From contig CANPUZ010000031.1 of assembly GCA_947579665.1 (NCBI GenBank), positions 1-64,000 of the forward strand: DNA of 64,000 bases, given 5' to 3'. Source of the DNA: Sympetrum striolatum. Its lineage: Eukaryota > Arthropoda > Insecta > Odonata > Libellulidae. The translations under genes were made by a program, and so were the position numbers. Positions 27,801 to 42,800 of the stretch are shown here, one piece after another. Numbering within the stretch: the stretch's first letter is position 1; every line of letters starts with the position of its first letter. Under the pieces are notes generated by a model. The model was not told the DNA's origin and made no database searches. It saw only the letters and a list, made by a program, of their open reading frames with translations.

Positions 27801-30800
27801 AAGCCATCATATACGAAACATTACATCAATTGACTATGTGGTATATAAAGCAGGAGGTGAAGGAGTAATTGAAAATCTATATATATAATAAATCTGTAGA
27901 GGGGGTCGTGTCTGTACATTGATCCGATTTCAAAAAAAGTTGTATTGCTGGATACTAGGGTTGTTCCTGAGTTTGAAACACATTTTAGAAATTTTCATGT
28001 CTGTCTGTCTGTCTGTCTGGATGTCTGTCTGTTACAGCATCACTCAAAAACTATCCAACTGATTTTGATGAAATTTGGTATGATGGTCATTTGTCATCCG
28101 GGAAGTGACATAGGCTACCTTTTATCCACCTAGCTGTCTCCAGTTCATCCCCAGTTGGGATCAAAAATCTATTTCATGCTATAACTCTAAAGCTAAATAT
28201 TTTCAAAATTTCAGAATTCGTACAATATTAAAAGTCTCCCATGCGCAAATGATAGGCTAATTTTTGTTGACCCAACTGTACTCAGTTCGACTCCAGAGGG
28301 TCGAATAGTTTCCATAAGAAATACATGGGAAGACATTTTTATCGTTTGCACGAAACTTTTCTTTAACAAAATTAAATTAGAAATAATGGTCGTTTGAAAC
28401 TAAAACTAACACCAAAACATAGGAAATAGAATAAAGTTTCTTATTTTGGTCGTAGAATATTGCTTCCACTTCAAAGTTGTGACAATTAGTAAGTCAAACA
28501 CGAAAATTTTATGAGAATCTGACATTGTAAACAACCCGTCGTCAAGGCCAATCTCTATATCTTTAAATTCAAATTCGTTAGCATTAGCGCGTCATCAACA
28601 ACCAAGCTTTGTTTATAGCAACACCAGTGTTTGTTGATTCTTTACGTGAAATTAATGTTTAGCGTCATATTATATGAATCTTCTTTTCTCATATAAAAAA
28701 ATTATATCTTCTTAGCTTGGATAGTTTATAACTTTCTTATTGTTATTTTCCGATCTAAATACAAATCGTTTCATTTAGCGTCCCGCCGTGCATTTAATGA
28801 ATCAATCAAGATCGTTGAAATACCCCTGAATTCAGTGATTGCTTTCTTTGAAGTGTCAAGAATTGGATTTAAAGCAGCAAGGAATGACAATCCTTTTATA
28901 CGTGACTGGAAAAAGGTAAACGAATATTGTTCTTTAAATATAGAATTGGAAATTGAACCAAGAAATGTTTTAGTGGATCGTCTACTGATGTGTTTAAGTA
29001 TAGGTACTATCAACCTATATCTTTTCTTGACGGTGATAGTCATACTCATTGGTATTTTGTTATATCTTAAATATTATATTTAAATGTTCGTGTTATACGA
29101 TTGCCAAAACGCTAATAAGTTTGTTATACTATGAAATACGGAACACCTCTCTCAGATTATGGGCGACTGTCCTTTATTTTTATGCTTCGGTTCTATGCTG
29201 GTTGCTCAAATATTATCATTACGAATATGTTTCAATATGAATGTTTTATTTTGCATGGTTTAATTATTCCAAAAAAGTCAATGTAGTATTCAATTTACGG
29301 ACTCCAGACAAGTGTCGAAAGAGATAAATTATACATGTATTCTTTTCATTGCTGTAACTAATAGATTGTATGTCTTGGCAAGGACAAATTGGATAAACTG
29401 AATAAGAATTCAGTCGAATAAGCATCATTTTTTTTCAGATATGTTACTTTATACATGAAAATATCATCTTCGAATATTTTAACTATAGGAGTCATGTCCC
29501 CGAATTTCAATTATTTGCTGATATCACCAAAAACATTCGCAAATGATTAACATAATTGACACAAAATTTAATAATTTTTATATTTATATTGACAATTTGT
29601 TTTTCTCTTATTGGTACATCTTCTTTCTATTGGTGTTCGTTCTAGATATACTGAGAGTTTAAAGTCGAATTTATTGTATTTGTTCTTGGTTGTGAGTTAA
29701 AATCATGCAAATGAGACAGAAAAATAAATGGCCAAGTAGAGGAAATGAAATTAATTTTTTTTATTCGAATTTCATGAATTTTTGAGGAAAGATCGCGAGA
29801 AAAACTCGCATTTGTTATCACTGCCGATTAAATCGCTTAAATGAGATAACACCCTTAAGTTTGAATGTCTACATTTGCTTCGATTACGTTTCCTTATTCC
29901 ACGTTTATAAAAATATCAGAAGACAGTATTTTTCGTCAACAGGATCTGAAAACATTGAAATTGAATTGAATCCTATTCAAAAGAAGAGGTAAGAATTGTT
30001 TTTTTCATAAATTTAAGACTTTTCATATCCAAATTTTTTTCAAATCAAAATTTCATTACTTTCGATTTACATTCATTTTCTGTTGAGAATCAACGGTCAC
30101 TCCGCTAGTTTTATAATAAAATGTGTTCGTGAAAAAGAAATCAATCTGGTAAGCTTTAACTTTGTGGAACTCCATCCTAGTAACTTAGTTTCCACTTTAA
30201 ACAGTGGAGTTATTCCCACCCATTTACTATTGTGAAAAAGAATCAAATTCCCACACCTAATAAATAATTTTTAAGGAAGAGAATTTGGGTATATTTTCAC
30301 ATAAGGACACTCAGGATAAATGGACTTGAAAGAGTATAGAGGAAGATCCAAGGTTTAATTCCCGGCTGCGTCAACTTTCTCCAAGTCTGCTTTTCCTAGG
30401 GATATACAGTAGATGTCTATTATAACAAGAGCTGACAAAAATCAGAAAGGTCTCATTATAACACGTATGTACATTATAATACATATAGCCAATTTCTAAC
30501 ACTAAGTCTAACTAAGTTCGTCCTCTTGAATCCAAGAGCAGTGAGTGGAGCGGAATGGAACTCAAGGTTTTCATTCCTTATGCTAATGCTTCATAATGAG
30601 TAAAAAAAGTGCATTTCTTTAAATAACCCATTTACTCGAAAATAACGCACACCCTTTTGGGTTTTCTTTTGCCTCAAAACTCGGAGTTAGAATCAGCGGC
30701 AAACTAGATTCGGGTATAATACTACTTGTTGGCAAGTCCCACAGCGTGGGGCCAGCCACAGCCTAGGCTCACCCTGGTTCCATATGACTCAGCAAATGTT

Positions 30801-33800
30801 CCACCAATCTGCTATCGATGTTTGGACTCTATACATGTGTTTCGACAGTATCAATGTTTTCACTATATACAAAACTGTAGGGTAGGTACGAACTGTAGAA
30901 CTGTAGGCAAAACTGTAGGGAACTGTAGTTTTTAATTGAAAGGTAATTGGCCACCCCTAAAAATTTTTTAAATTTTAAAATACGACTTTCGGCTTAGACG
31001 ACTACCAAAATTTTGTATACAGCATATACGTGTATAAATATGTGCTTATATTAACATATGTCTGTATAGTAAGATGTATAAGGTGTACTGGCATGACCAC
31101 GTATCTTAAGGGGTGCATTAAAAATGATTTTTCAAAATCCAACGCTCGAGTGTCAGGGTACCCAATACTTACGATGGCATGTTATTTTCAAGTTAACTCA
31201 TAATTTTATCGATTAATACATCATATCGAAACTGCGTCCGCTAATGTAAAATTTGGAAAATTATTGCTCAATAATCGTCGAAAAATAATGGTGTCTTTAG
31301 ATAATCTTCATTCTTATCAAACTGCTTTCTCGAAATATTTTTCATTCACACCCTTCATAGGCAATGACTGAGTTGTGAAGGAGGGGAAGAATCCGAATCA
31401 GCACTGCTTTTATCTCTTATATTCCCACTGATCCTGGATCAGAGGATTTGGTGCCGAGTTTTGTATGAAAACAAGTTCCACGGGTGGATGCCAATATGAT
31501 GGGAACTCAATTAAAAATTCCAGCTCTGACTAGAGGGGTCGTTGCCAAAAAGAAACAAGAGACGAGGTGATAAGATATAAGGAGGTATAAAGGGGAGAGT
31601 GAAACTTGTGAGAAGTTTCTAATCAAAGCTCCCTGAAGCATCTTTGCCGAGGAAGTGTGAGGCAACTTTTGGAAAAAAATGCATGAATTAGGTGATGATA
31701 ATTTTCGAATTTATTATTTTTCAGCCGTTTGAAGAGATAACGCACCTCAGATTACCGTTGGCTTGTTGGACTTCGTCCCTAATGTCCATTGACAATTCAG
31801 AGGTATGCCTCCTGCGAGACAAGCTTGACACTCGTTATAAAAATACCTCAGAAATGACCACTCATCATAATGGACTTAACACCCTATACTTTTTACAGCG
31901 AGATGGACAACAGCCAAAAAATCACTCGCTATAATGCAACTCTCGTTGTATGCCGTGCTGGTTATAACAGACTTCTACTGTAATTTTTAATTTTTAATAA
32001 ATGATTTTGTATCTTTAAAAAGGCATTACCATTTCTGCTAACTTATATCTCAGATGGAGATTGCAGGATTACTTTGTTAAACATTGAGAAAATATAGGAA
32101 ATCCTAGGATTAGAGATTTAGTTCCTTTTGCTGTTACAAGGAATGCCTAAAATCTGGTTGGAATTAAGTGGGCCCTGTCTACAAAGGATTGGAAATTAAA
32201 AGAAATAGTTCCTTTAATTTACAATCTAAAATGAACAACAGAAAAGCAACAATACTTCAACCTAAAATTAACGACATAGTAATCTCTTTTATAAAATCTA
32301 AATAGTATTATTTATAGAAGTCTTGATTAAAGATAAGCTTTCTTAGAACTATCATAAAATGTACTCCATAGAAAAATCACAAGTCTACAATTTTATATAT
32401 CCTCACAGGTGTGAAGAATAAACTATTTCCATTTTTTTAATTGAAAAAGCCCACTCACTGCTACTAACAAATTATGACTTCTTAAGATATTTTTCCTTCC
32501 AATTCTCACTTATTGCTGTAACAGTTTTTATACCAAAAATATCACATCTTTCTTGGCATTTTAAAATAAATGCATCAGACATGATGAACTATAAAAAACT
32601 GGTTCCTCTAAATGAAACAGAAAAATGCTTTATGTTCTACCACTAACTGAATTTTTCAAGAATATAGTTAAAAACTTCCATTAAAAAGTAAAAACACCAA
32701 TGTACCATCGAAAACACTTAGGACTACTTTTTAACTGCCAAGAAAAGAATTAAAAGGTTTATACAATCAAAATATTCGGAATATAGTGGACAACTGATGG
32801 CAAAGTGTAATCAATTAAAAACACCAAAAAATGTGAGTAAACCCAACATGCATTTCGTTCTCAAAGAGGATATTCTCAGAAGCAGAGGTAGACTGAACAA
32901 GAAACGAAGTGGCAGGGAAAGCAACAGGAAAAACAAAATAACCAGCCAAAACCAATAGACAGTAAAGTTATTTACCAAAATCTAAACTAGAATTCACAAG
33001 AATATCTCTGATTTTATAAATGAACTAGTAAATGGGAGCTTGCAAACTGCAAGCAAAGAAAATTATCAAGGTATACTACCCCGAGTTATGGGTCTGTATA
33101 CTATGTTTTTGATCCTTTTTAACTATGTCTTTAGTTACATAATTTTCAAATCTAAGATCGAGAATCATCAAATAATATAATAATAGAATAATTACTTCGA
33201 AGGCCTTTCACGTTCATTTGATACGGGAGTTTTTGAGTTGAGTCCTTAATGAATACACATTCGTAATGTTAAATTAAGGGAATACGCCAAAGTATAGTTA
33301 GAATAAAAATCTGCATTATAAAAATGCGAGAAATCGATAGACGATTGGTTACCTGTGGTATGTACTCGGTTTAGTGCAAGACATACTCCAATTGAATCCT
33401 GTGGCCGCGGTGCCTGCTTCTGGGCAGATCACCATATGATGATGAGGACAATATTGATGGCGTGCTGAATATTATCAAATATCCTTTCCGGTGACACTAA
33501 CACCTTGTTATTTTCTGAGGAACGTACTCTTCCTAGCGCGACATACAGCTGGCATTGTGAAAACACGTCGCTTCTCAAATCAATTCCTACCTTACTTAGT
33601 TTTGGATTTCAGTCCTCAATGAATATATAAGGTCGAAGGTTTCCGCGGCGAACGGCTGATTCCGTGGTATGACTTTCGGGATCCCACCGCGATGAATGTG
33701 GCAGCGACGACGACGACGTTTTAATGTGCATTCGTAAGAGTAAATTAAAGAAATAAGCTTAAGAATATTCAGTTAGAATAAAAATCTGCATAAGATAAAA

Positions 33801-36800
33801 ATGCGGAAAATAAATAGACGATTACCTGTGTAGTATTCGGTTCATTGGAATACATACTGCAAAATAATTCTATATTCATTAAATGGCGTCTACCACGACA
33901 ATGAGCTCCGTTTCTAATTAAATAAACAAATAGACAATAGTCAACGTAATTATTTAAATAGTTTTAAAGAACGTAGTAAAAGCTCTTCATTCTAAAGCGC
34001 GTTTGGATAAGATGGGAAAATAATATTCATACAATGATACATGCAAAAATTGTTTTTACTTGCGAAAAATTATCCAGCGAACACGAGGAACAACGTAATC
34101 AGAATGTCATTCAAGGAAATCAGTGTATTTTATGTGTAGATTTTTGTTTTTTATTTTGATTAAAGTTGAATTACGTAATATACTACGAACTAACAGTGCA
34201 ATACGTATTAATTAAAAAAACGTAGAAAAAGAACTTAATTTTAAATTCTCTTTGGAGAGGAAGACAGTATAATTATATGTAATTAAAATAGAAAAGAAGA
34301 AAAATAATAGGCATACAATGATATGCACAGATCTTACACATGAAAAGCAATTCACCATATACGAAGAACAACGATATCCTAACATCATTCAATGATACCA
34401 TGCAATTCTTGAGTAGATATTTGTTGTTCACTTAGATGAAAGTTACAATTTCTTGATATTCAATGATAACATGGTCCTTCAAGAAAGGCGGACAATAATG
34501 GGTTTGGTTTCCGGTATGAGCTTTTCGGTGACAATATATCACAATGTATATAGTACGAAAGTACATACATACATGGAACTTTTTTGTCTGAGTTCAGTAT
34601 ACGATAAATATATTTGGTTAAGTGAGCTATAAAATAAAATATATCACTAAACTATAGTGTTCGTTAAACTAATGATTTGTATTGCTTGCAGTTATGTTAT
34701 TTCTAAAGGCTGTTGTTAAACCTTTTAATTTACAATAATATCGCTATTTATTAATTTATATTAATATCTACGTACTTCATTCTAGAATAATCTCACTACT
34801 TACATGACTTTTACAATTATCTTCGTTGTTAATTGTCTCGTATTCTCTACATAAACTTATGTTATCACAGCATGCATTCACGATTGATTCATTGACCGTG
34901 CAGACTGACCGTATCCACTGTCTATTTTTATGAAATTTACAATTTTCAGCATTCATTAATAACATATATCGAAAGAAACATTTAAAATAATTAAAAATGC
35001 ATCAAACCTGACATCTGACATCAAATGATAACATGGCGTATGAAAACAGGATCGTAAACAAACTTGTTTTCGATTCAAACAATGGTTGTTGCCATAGATT
35101 TAATTTTCGAAATGAGGAGAAAAAACGTAATAAATTGGCGTTCAAACTAAAATTTTGCAAATTTCGTGCCGGATTGTTAAAATCAGTTGCAAGGTAAGTA
35201 AACTTTAATCTTTTAGATGTAATACAGATCAAGTCCCAATGCTTTACGATTACGTTTTCGCATTTTAATTATCGAAAGAAATTTGCTCTGCATGGCCATT
35301 TTTCGTTTTCCCCGTTTAAATACATTGAAAAATATAATCGTCTATGGGCTCAAACCTAGTTCAAAATCTGGAGATTTTCGATTTTTTCCCAACTCGACTG
35401 TCAATTATAAATCTCTCTTGAAAATTTCAGCATTTCAGCTCGATTAGAAATGCCCAGGAATTTGTATGAATGAGTCGGATTTGCAGCTTTATATATAGTA
35501 ATAAATTTTCCCAAGCATTAAAACCTGTATTAGAGAATTTCAGCCTATCCTACACTGTAGACTCACTTCTTAACAGCAACATAGGAACATCAAGAAAAGA
35601 TGTGCATCTAGTCTCACCATTAAGTTATGCGCATGTGCTTTGAGGTTTTTGGAATATATCATTGAACCACCAAGGGCCTGCTAAAACTCTCTATTAATAG
35701 CACAGATAAGTAAGAATATACTCTTATGACTTACCGATTTCATTCCCTCGGCCAATAGTAGATGTGAGGCCACAGCCCACCATTCCATCTTCTGTTGATA
35801 ACTGGACATAAGTGCATGAATAATCTGGATCAGAATGCTGGAATGAGAAGGAAGGGTTTACCTTATACTTTGCTGAAAACCAAAAATAATCCCAACATTA
35901 TTAATTTGATCACAGGCAATCATGCATAATTTGTGTTACTCCCTTCCAGAATAAACTAACTAGCAGTGTTTAGACTAAACTATCCTCCATAATTTTCAAT
36001 CATTGCCTCCTATCAGCAATGCTGTATATACTATAACACCAAATTGACTTTCACTTTGATTTAGTAATCCGGTTACCCTAATGAGACAGGTTAACAAGAA
36101 AATCAGATAAGAATTTCATATCAACAGCATATAATGCAGATTTAACATCTGTTATCTTCTTTAGACAGGACCAAACCATTTATATCAATTACGAAGGGGA
36201 CAGGACCGAAATTATAGCCTTGGGGAATTCCAATGATTGTTACTGAAAATCATTCAATCAAAGAAAACAATTTGTTATCCCAGTGAATCATCTGCATATT
36301 TATACCCCAGGTATAAATACCAGACCCAGACGAAAACTCAACATCCTTGTAAATGCCAACTGTGGTGTTTGCCAAAATCTTGGTTATTACCTAAGAATTA
36401 AGGTGGAAGCTTATGAGTCATCAGAACAAATAGATGCAGTATTAATTGACTTATCAAAAGCATTGGATGTAGTAGATCATAATATTCTCACGGAAAAAAT
36501 CTCGAGCATAAATATTAATCCAAGAATAATTAAATGGATAAATTCATTCCCGAGTGATAGAACAATAAATGTGAGGATCGGTAAACAATTATCGAAAGCT
36601 ACTAATGTAACAACAGGTATTCCTCAGGAAAGTGTACTAGGACCGTTATTATCTTTAATTTATATCAATGATTTGCCAAATATCCTTAACACTCTCAACG
36701 CTGATGGCCGCCTCAGGCGGTCATGGAGGTTTCTTGCGTGGGGCTGGTGACCGCCACCACAACCACCAAAGGTGCAAAATCAGACATGAACGATTAGGAA

Positions 36801-39800
36801 TAGGAAATCATACATGATCAATCGCAAGTCAGATTTTTAGATAAATAAAAAAATCACTTTAATACTGAAATCCGTCCTAATTTTCCTAAACCTAACGTAC
36901 TCCTAAACCTAATATATTAAGGTTTGATATATCGGAACTATCAAAAAACTCTGCATACAATTTAGGAAGTTTCTGAGAATTATTCAATTAGGAGCAATTA
37001 GTTTTTTTGAAATAATGGAACAGAAATAACTTTAAATTTAATTGATGTGTCTTTTAGATATCTTGTTAATTATTCAGTTATTACTTGATTATATAAAAAT
37101 TTAGAACTGTAATTAAAGAACGGCTTTATAAGAATGACTTTCCGCTGCGAAATTTATCACTAATAAATTTTTCGAGTGACAAATTGACTTCTTAAAATTC
37201 TCACGCATTTATGTTTTCGTGGAGGCATTTATGTAGTGATATTCCATAACTAAAAATAAATGGTAAAACATAAAATTCGTTTATACTAAATTGAGAATAA
37301 ATGAATAGTGTTTTTTCCAATTATTTCATGTTTTCCTTAGATATAATTTGTATGAATTAATTTAATTTCATTGTTGTGAATCATCTTGACCTCAAGGTAC
37401 TATATCTTCGACAGAAATTCATATTTTTGAAAGTAAATATATTTTGGGGTGTTACTTCAGTTAAATCTATTATAAAGTCTGAATTTTCATTTATAGAGAC
37501 GTTCAAAGAAGGACCTTCTTCTAGTCATGCTTTGCTGGAAGATGTAATGCCTTCAACTTCTGGTAAGTTTCAAATGTTTACTCTCGGTATCTTGATACAT
37601 TTTGAACCAAGTATAGTTTATGTTTTCTGTACTAATTTCCATTCAATTTTTCAGGAATCAATAGGAAACGGAAAGGTACAAGCAAACCTACCGAAAACCC
37701 TGTGGTTTTAGAGGAAGACGTCCAGGAGTTGCTTTCCGAATTGACCGATGCTGAAATGGAAAGCTCATCCGATGAATCGTGGGTTGAGGATAGTGAGGAG
37801 GAGGACTCAGATAGGGAGGATGAGGTCCTTGTTTTACAGAGAAGCAAATAGGAGGTGAAGAAGCCTCCACCCCCTGCTCGCACGTGGCCTCTCAACTCTT
37901 ATCTCACCAACCTTCAACTTCAAAACATCTGGTGAACACGTCTTTCGAATGGTTGGAGAAGAGCCCAGAAGTAGCAGACATGCCTTTCAGGGGATTGCCG
38001 GGGCTTAAATTGCAGCCGGAAGGACTCTCCCCCTTCCATTTTTTCCGATTGGTTTTTTGCGACAAATGTTTCATATAGTAAATGAAACCAATAGGTATGC
38101 AAACCTTTTAAGTGGAGCATGCTCATTATCTCATGCCAGAATCACAAACTGGAAAGAGTTGACAGTGGAAGAGTTTAAGGTGTTTTTGGGGTTTCTCTAC
38201 CATACAGGAACAATTCGAATAAATTATTTACCGGATTAATGGAGAAAAGATAGGTTCTTCAACATACCTTTTTTTCTCTAATAATATGAGTAGAGATAGG
38301 TTTCTTCTTATTCTTCAGGCATTGCATTTCGCTGAGAATCCGAAAGCTGGTGAGACGCTTCCAATGGACAAATTATATAAAATACGTCCATTTTTAAACA
38401 TTTTTGAAGAGAGAATGAGCAAAATATATCCTCCCAATAGGGAATTATGCATCGATGAATCGATGATTCTTTGGAGGGGTAGATTAATTTTTAAACAGTA
38501 CATGAAAGGGAAACGCCACAAGTACGGCATTAAAGTTTGTATGCTTGCAGAGTCGAAAGGAATAGTTATGAGGCAAATTGTATAAACCGGAGCTGGTGAT
38601 CTGGAGGTAGGAGGAGCAGGGCATGTTGATTGTGTGGTTAAGAAACTACTAGACAAATCTAAGGATATGGGGCACGCTGTGTATATGGACAATTTTTTTA
38701 ACAGTGTGAATTTGGCCCGTCAGCTAAAACTCAACAAGATTTATTGCACGGGAACATTACGTAAAAACAGGAAATTCAATCCTAAGGAAGTGACTGAGGC
38801 AAAACTGAAAACGAATGAGTTCGTCTGTAGATGGACAGAGGATCCAATTTGTGTGTTAAAATGGAAAGATAAAAGAGATGTCCTGTTGATTAGTTCTGAG
38901 TATGAGGACCAATTCATGAGAGTAAAATCAAAAAGAGGGACAGAAAAAGAAAAGCCGTAAATGGTAGTGAATTATAATAAGAATATGGGTGGAATTGATA
39001 TGGTTGATCAGATGCTGTCATACTATCCTTGCGACAGAAGGACGATAAAATGGTACAAAAAATTAGCTATCCATTTCCTTCAAATAATAATGATGAATAG
39101 TTTTAAACTATATACCGTATTTGACGGCATATAAGACACACCCTTATTAAGTTGGCCACTCACAAGGAAAAAGAGTTTTAATAGTCCGTGTGAAAGCGCG
39201 GTACCACAATAACTTAAAATGCAGTTTCTATTTGTCACATTTCGTAAAAGCCAAATATTAACACAATCATTGAATGCAATTATGAAATAGGTAGTATAGA
39301 CCATCTGGGCTAAAAATAGCATTCAGTATTAAAAGTTAACCTGTGGAGGTTGAACCTTCACATATAAGACGCAGGGAAATTCTTCGAGACATAATTTAGG
39401 AAAAAAGGTGCGTCTTATATGCCGTCAAATACGGTAATTCTTTTTCGGGAACGAAAAAATCTTTCAGAGAATTTAGATTAGATGTTATTGGAGGATTAGT
39501 TTCTACCAAAGAATTATCTTTACAATCCCAAAACACAATCCCTGAAAAGATATTTCATTTCCCTAAATACCTTCCTTTACTGAAGGATGGCTCAAAGAAG
39601 CGCCAGCAAAAGAGGTGTAGACAGTGCTACAAAAACAATATAATAAAGAAAATAATAACATACTGCAGAGATTGCCCTGACCAGCCAGGTTCATCTATGG
39701 AGCCTTGTTTTCTTCTGTATCATGGCAGAGATCCAAAATAAGCTCTTATGAGAATCCGTTGTATATTGTTCATTTGTAAATATTAGAAACTTGTACTTTC

Positions 39801-42800
39801 TCAATATTGTGTTAATTTTTTGCATTATTGATCTAATAGTTATAGTTTTATTTAATTACTCAAGGTGTTGAAGCTCGTTTCCTATAATATAAGTAAAGGT
39901 ATTGTATTGTCATTGTATTGCCATTATTAGCGTTGTCATTTTACGGATTTAGAACATATTTATTGTTATGATACTGAAAATCTTAAGAATATTTGATTTT
40001 TTGTATTGATCATACATTATTGTGCACTTAAATAACTATAAAGAAATGGGACTTATTTCATAAATGTTTTTTCCTTCATAGCTACCCTCACTATAAATTC
40101 CACAAAACATTTGCCGTAATCATAACTGCGTGATGTATATCTCTTAGATTATAGAATAAAATCGTTCCACTAGAATAGCATGCAGCTCCATTACAAGAAA
40201 TATAAGCGAAAAAAGGAGATAATTATTAAAACCTTGAATTTCTCAGATATTGTATCTGTGATATTAGTCATAATAAAGTTTACTCAATGCAGAACGATAA
40301 AATTTTGGCCACAGAAATGTAGACTGACACACGTAGATACAATTTTTATCCAATAAGATATAGTTTCAATATGGAAAATCTTTAAAGGACGATCTACATC
40401 CGAAAACGTACGAACTCGTAACGCAGGGTAGCCTATGATTTAAGGGGTTATATTTAGCCGGGGCGGATGACTGCCCCAGGCGGTCAAGAATTGTTTTTTA
40501 ATTATTTTATTAAAAATTTAGATTTTCTGTTAAATAATGCAGCCACATATCATTAGTTACCGTACTTTATATGAATAATTAAAAATTCACAATCAGCCAC
40601 TAGCAAAGATTTGGCAAAAAGTCTTCAGCGTTGAAAGGGTTAAATCGAACATTCGTTTGTTTGCAGACGGCTGTATTATTTATCGAGCAATAAAAAACCT
40701 TGGAGACTGCACCACATTACAGGATGATCTTACAAAATTAAACTTATGGCTTGTTAAAAATAAATTAAAATGTAATGCTAACAAAAGCAAACTAATTAAT
40801 TTCAACCAAAATAAATTTAAATTCAATTATAAAATAGGAGACTCATACGTGCTAACTGAAAAGAACATTCAATATCTAGGTATCACCTTCGATAATAACT
40901 TAAAATGGGCCAGTCATGTAGAGAACATGACCTGTAAGGCGAACCCTTAATTTTGTAATCAGAAACCTTAGGGAGTGCCGCAGTTAAGGAAAAGGCATAC
41001 TTAACACTTGTTAGACCTATGCTTGAGTATGGCGATAGAATTGGGGATCCACACCAAAAAGGACAGACAAATTAGAGAATGTGCAAAGGAGAGCAGCATT
41101 CGTGATAGGTAGAAATGAGAAGATGGATAGGGACACTAAAATGGTTGAAGAACTTGGCTGGGAAAAATTAGAATATAGACGTCAAGTAAAAAGGTTAGGG
41201 AATACATACAAAACTATTACTGGAAAGCCTTCGTTGAAAGAATTAAGCAATAGACTCAGGGATTACCTCGGGAGAAATGACCACAATCACAAAGTCGCAA
41301 CCCTTAAGCAGAGAACAGATGTTTGTAAATTTTCATTTTTAAATCAGGGAATAGTAGAATGGAACAATTTACCTCGAGAAGTTTTAGAATCTTTTCCTCC
41401 TTCTTATAATATATTTATCACTAAAATTAAAAGGGTTTAATGATTTTGTTTTGATGTTGTGATTTTTATAACATTGTAATATTTTAAATATTTTTGTATA
41501 CTTTATAATTATATATGTATTACATAATGCCTTCAGGTTTTCCTTCCGACTAGGGTGAATACCAGGCAGATTATGCAATATCCTCCCGCCCCCCACAATA
41601 TGACTACCACCTGGCCTTGTGCTACTACTATTTGTAGTTTTAATAAATAAATAAATAATTAACCTAGTTGAGCATCCATGAAGAAGTGGAATACAGGGAA
41701 GAGTTAATCTATTTGTGCAAGCAAAAGAGAGGATGAGCTATGATTTATGCAGTGGGAGGTAATCTATGAAAAGTTTCAGGGGATTTCAGTTAGATTTGAA
41801 ATCATTTTTCCACTTGTATTTAGAACCTGTTGGTAATGGTGCTGATGGTTGCTACTTTCGTTGGAATCAAGTATTTTCCAAATTTATCTGGATTTATTAT
41901 CATAATAATAATGCTATTATTAAATCCTCTCTCAGAATACCTCAGATGAAGACTATGAAAATCAGTCGAGCTGTTCTTTGGGTCACCATCATTGTCTGAT
42001 TTAGAAATTTCACTTTCTTTATCTTTGCCGGAGTCACTGGTGTCTTACAACAGCCAGCATTGAATTGTCTGTTAATGATAATATCTTTTTGTAATTTCAT
42101 GAGTATGATCTAGATATTATTTAAATCGATAATTTGAATAGAATTGATTCAATCTGCAAGATTGTCTTAATAAGTATTTGCAACTTTGGTCACAGTAACT
42201 TCAGCATGTAGCTTTGGTCAGTATCAAGCAAGGGAGGATCCAGGCATAAATTTTGGGGGAAGAACTTCCCATAGCGATAGGGGGGGTCAAGGGGTTCATC
42301 CCCTTCAAATTTTGGGGTACAGTCTAAAGTGAACCTCCCGAAAATGATAAAAAGGGATGTTATTTATCACTGACATTAGGCTGACCCCCCTCCATCCAAG
42401 TGAACACCCCCCACCCAAATCCACCCCTCCTCCAAATGAACCCCCAAAATATTTATTTGAAAATAAATTTCATGATTAAATCTTCCCAAATATTTGTGCA
42501 TGATACTGATATTTTTAATAATTTCCACTTATATTTTAATTTTGTAGGAGATATTGGCTCAGCATTTACATGGCAAAACCTTTTCATGATAAACAAATAC
42601 AGAGAGGATCTACCAATTGATGAAAATTTGTTAATATATTTCTCGATTCTTTGTGTATTCAAGTGCACACAAGTTTTAGTCATTCAACGTTTAGAACCGT
42701 GAAGGGGTGAGTGGGGAGGAGAAAGGTGGGTAATTCGTTGGGGGTTTTATGAGGTAGAGGGGTGTAGATACATGGTGGGTGGATGCCCTAATTTTAAGGA

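Larger units (their letters stand above)
36690..40639 (+). mobile_element. piggyBac transposon
   Basis: 3,950 bp flanked by TTAA (36686-36689, 40640-40643). Ends CACTCTCAACGCTGA and complement of TCAGCGTTGAAAGGG (13 of 15 match). Just inside lie GC-rich repeats around 'gccgcctcaggcggtca' (36706) and 'ctgccccaggcggtca' (40470). It carries a decayed transposase with a MITE inside. Confidence 0.92.
36283..41661 (+). mobile_element. LINE (non-LTR retrotransposon) broken by piggyBac
   Basis: RT-coding sequence at 36283-36689 continues at 40644 after a piggyBac insertion (36690-40639). The 3' end is an (AATA)n tail 'aataaataaataaataatta' near 41645-41661. 5' truncated. Gene order RT then C-terminal '[14 protein letters not shown]' fits Jockey/CR1-like elements; the exact clade is not determined. 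Confidence 0.85.

Noticed and set aside
36170..36689. Twin-priming inversion at the LINE 5' end
   Set aside because: The minus-strand RT fragment covers the same GIPQ region that is also present on the plus strand, so it is a separate copy, not an inverted 5' segment.
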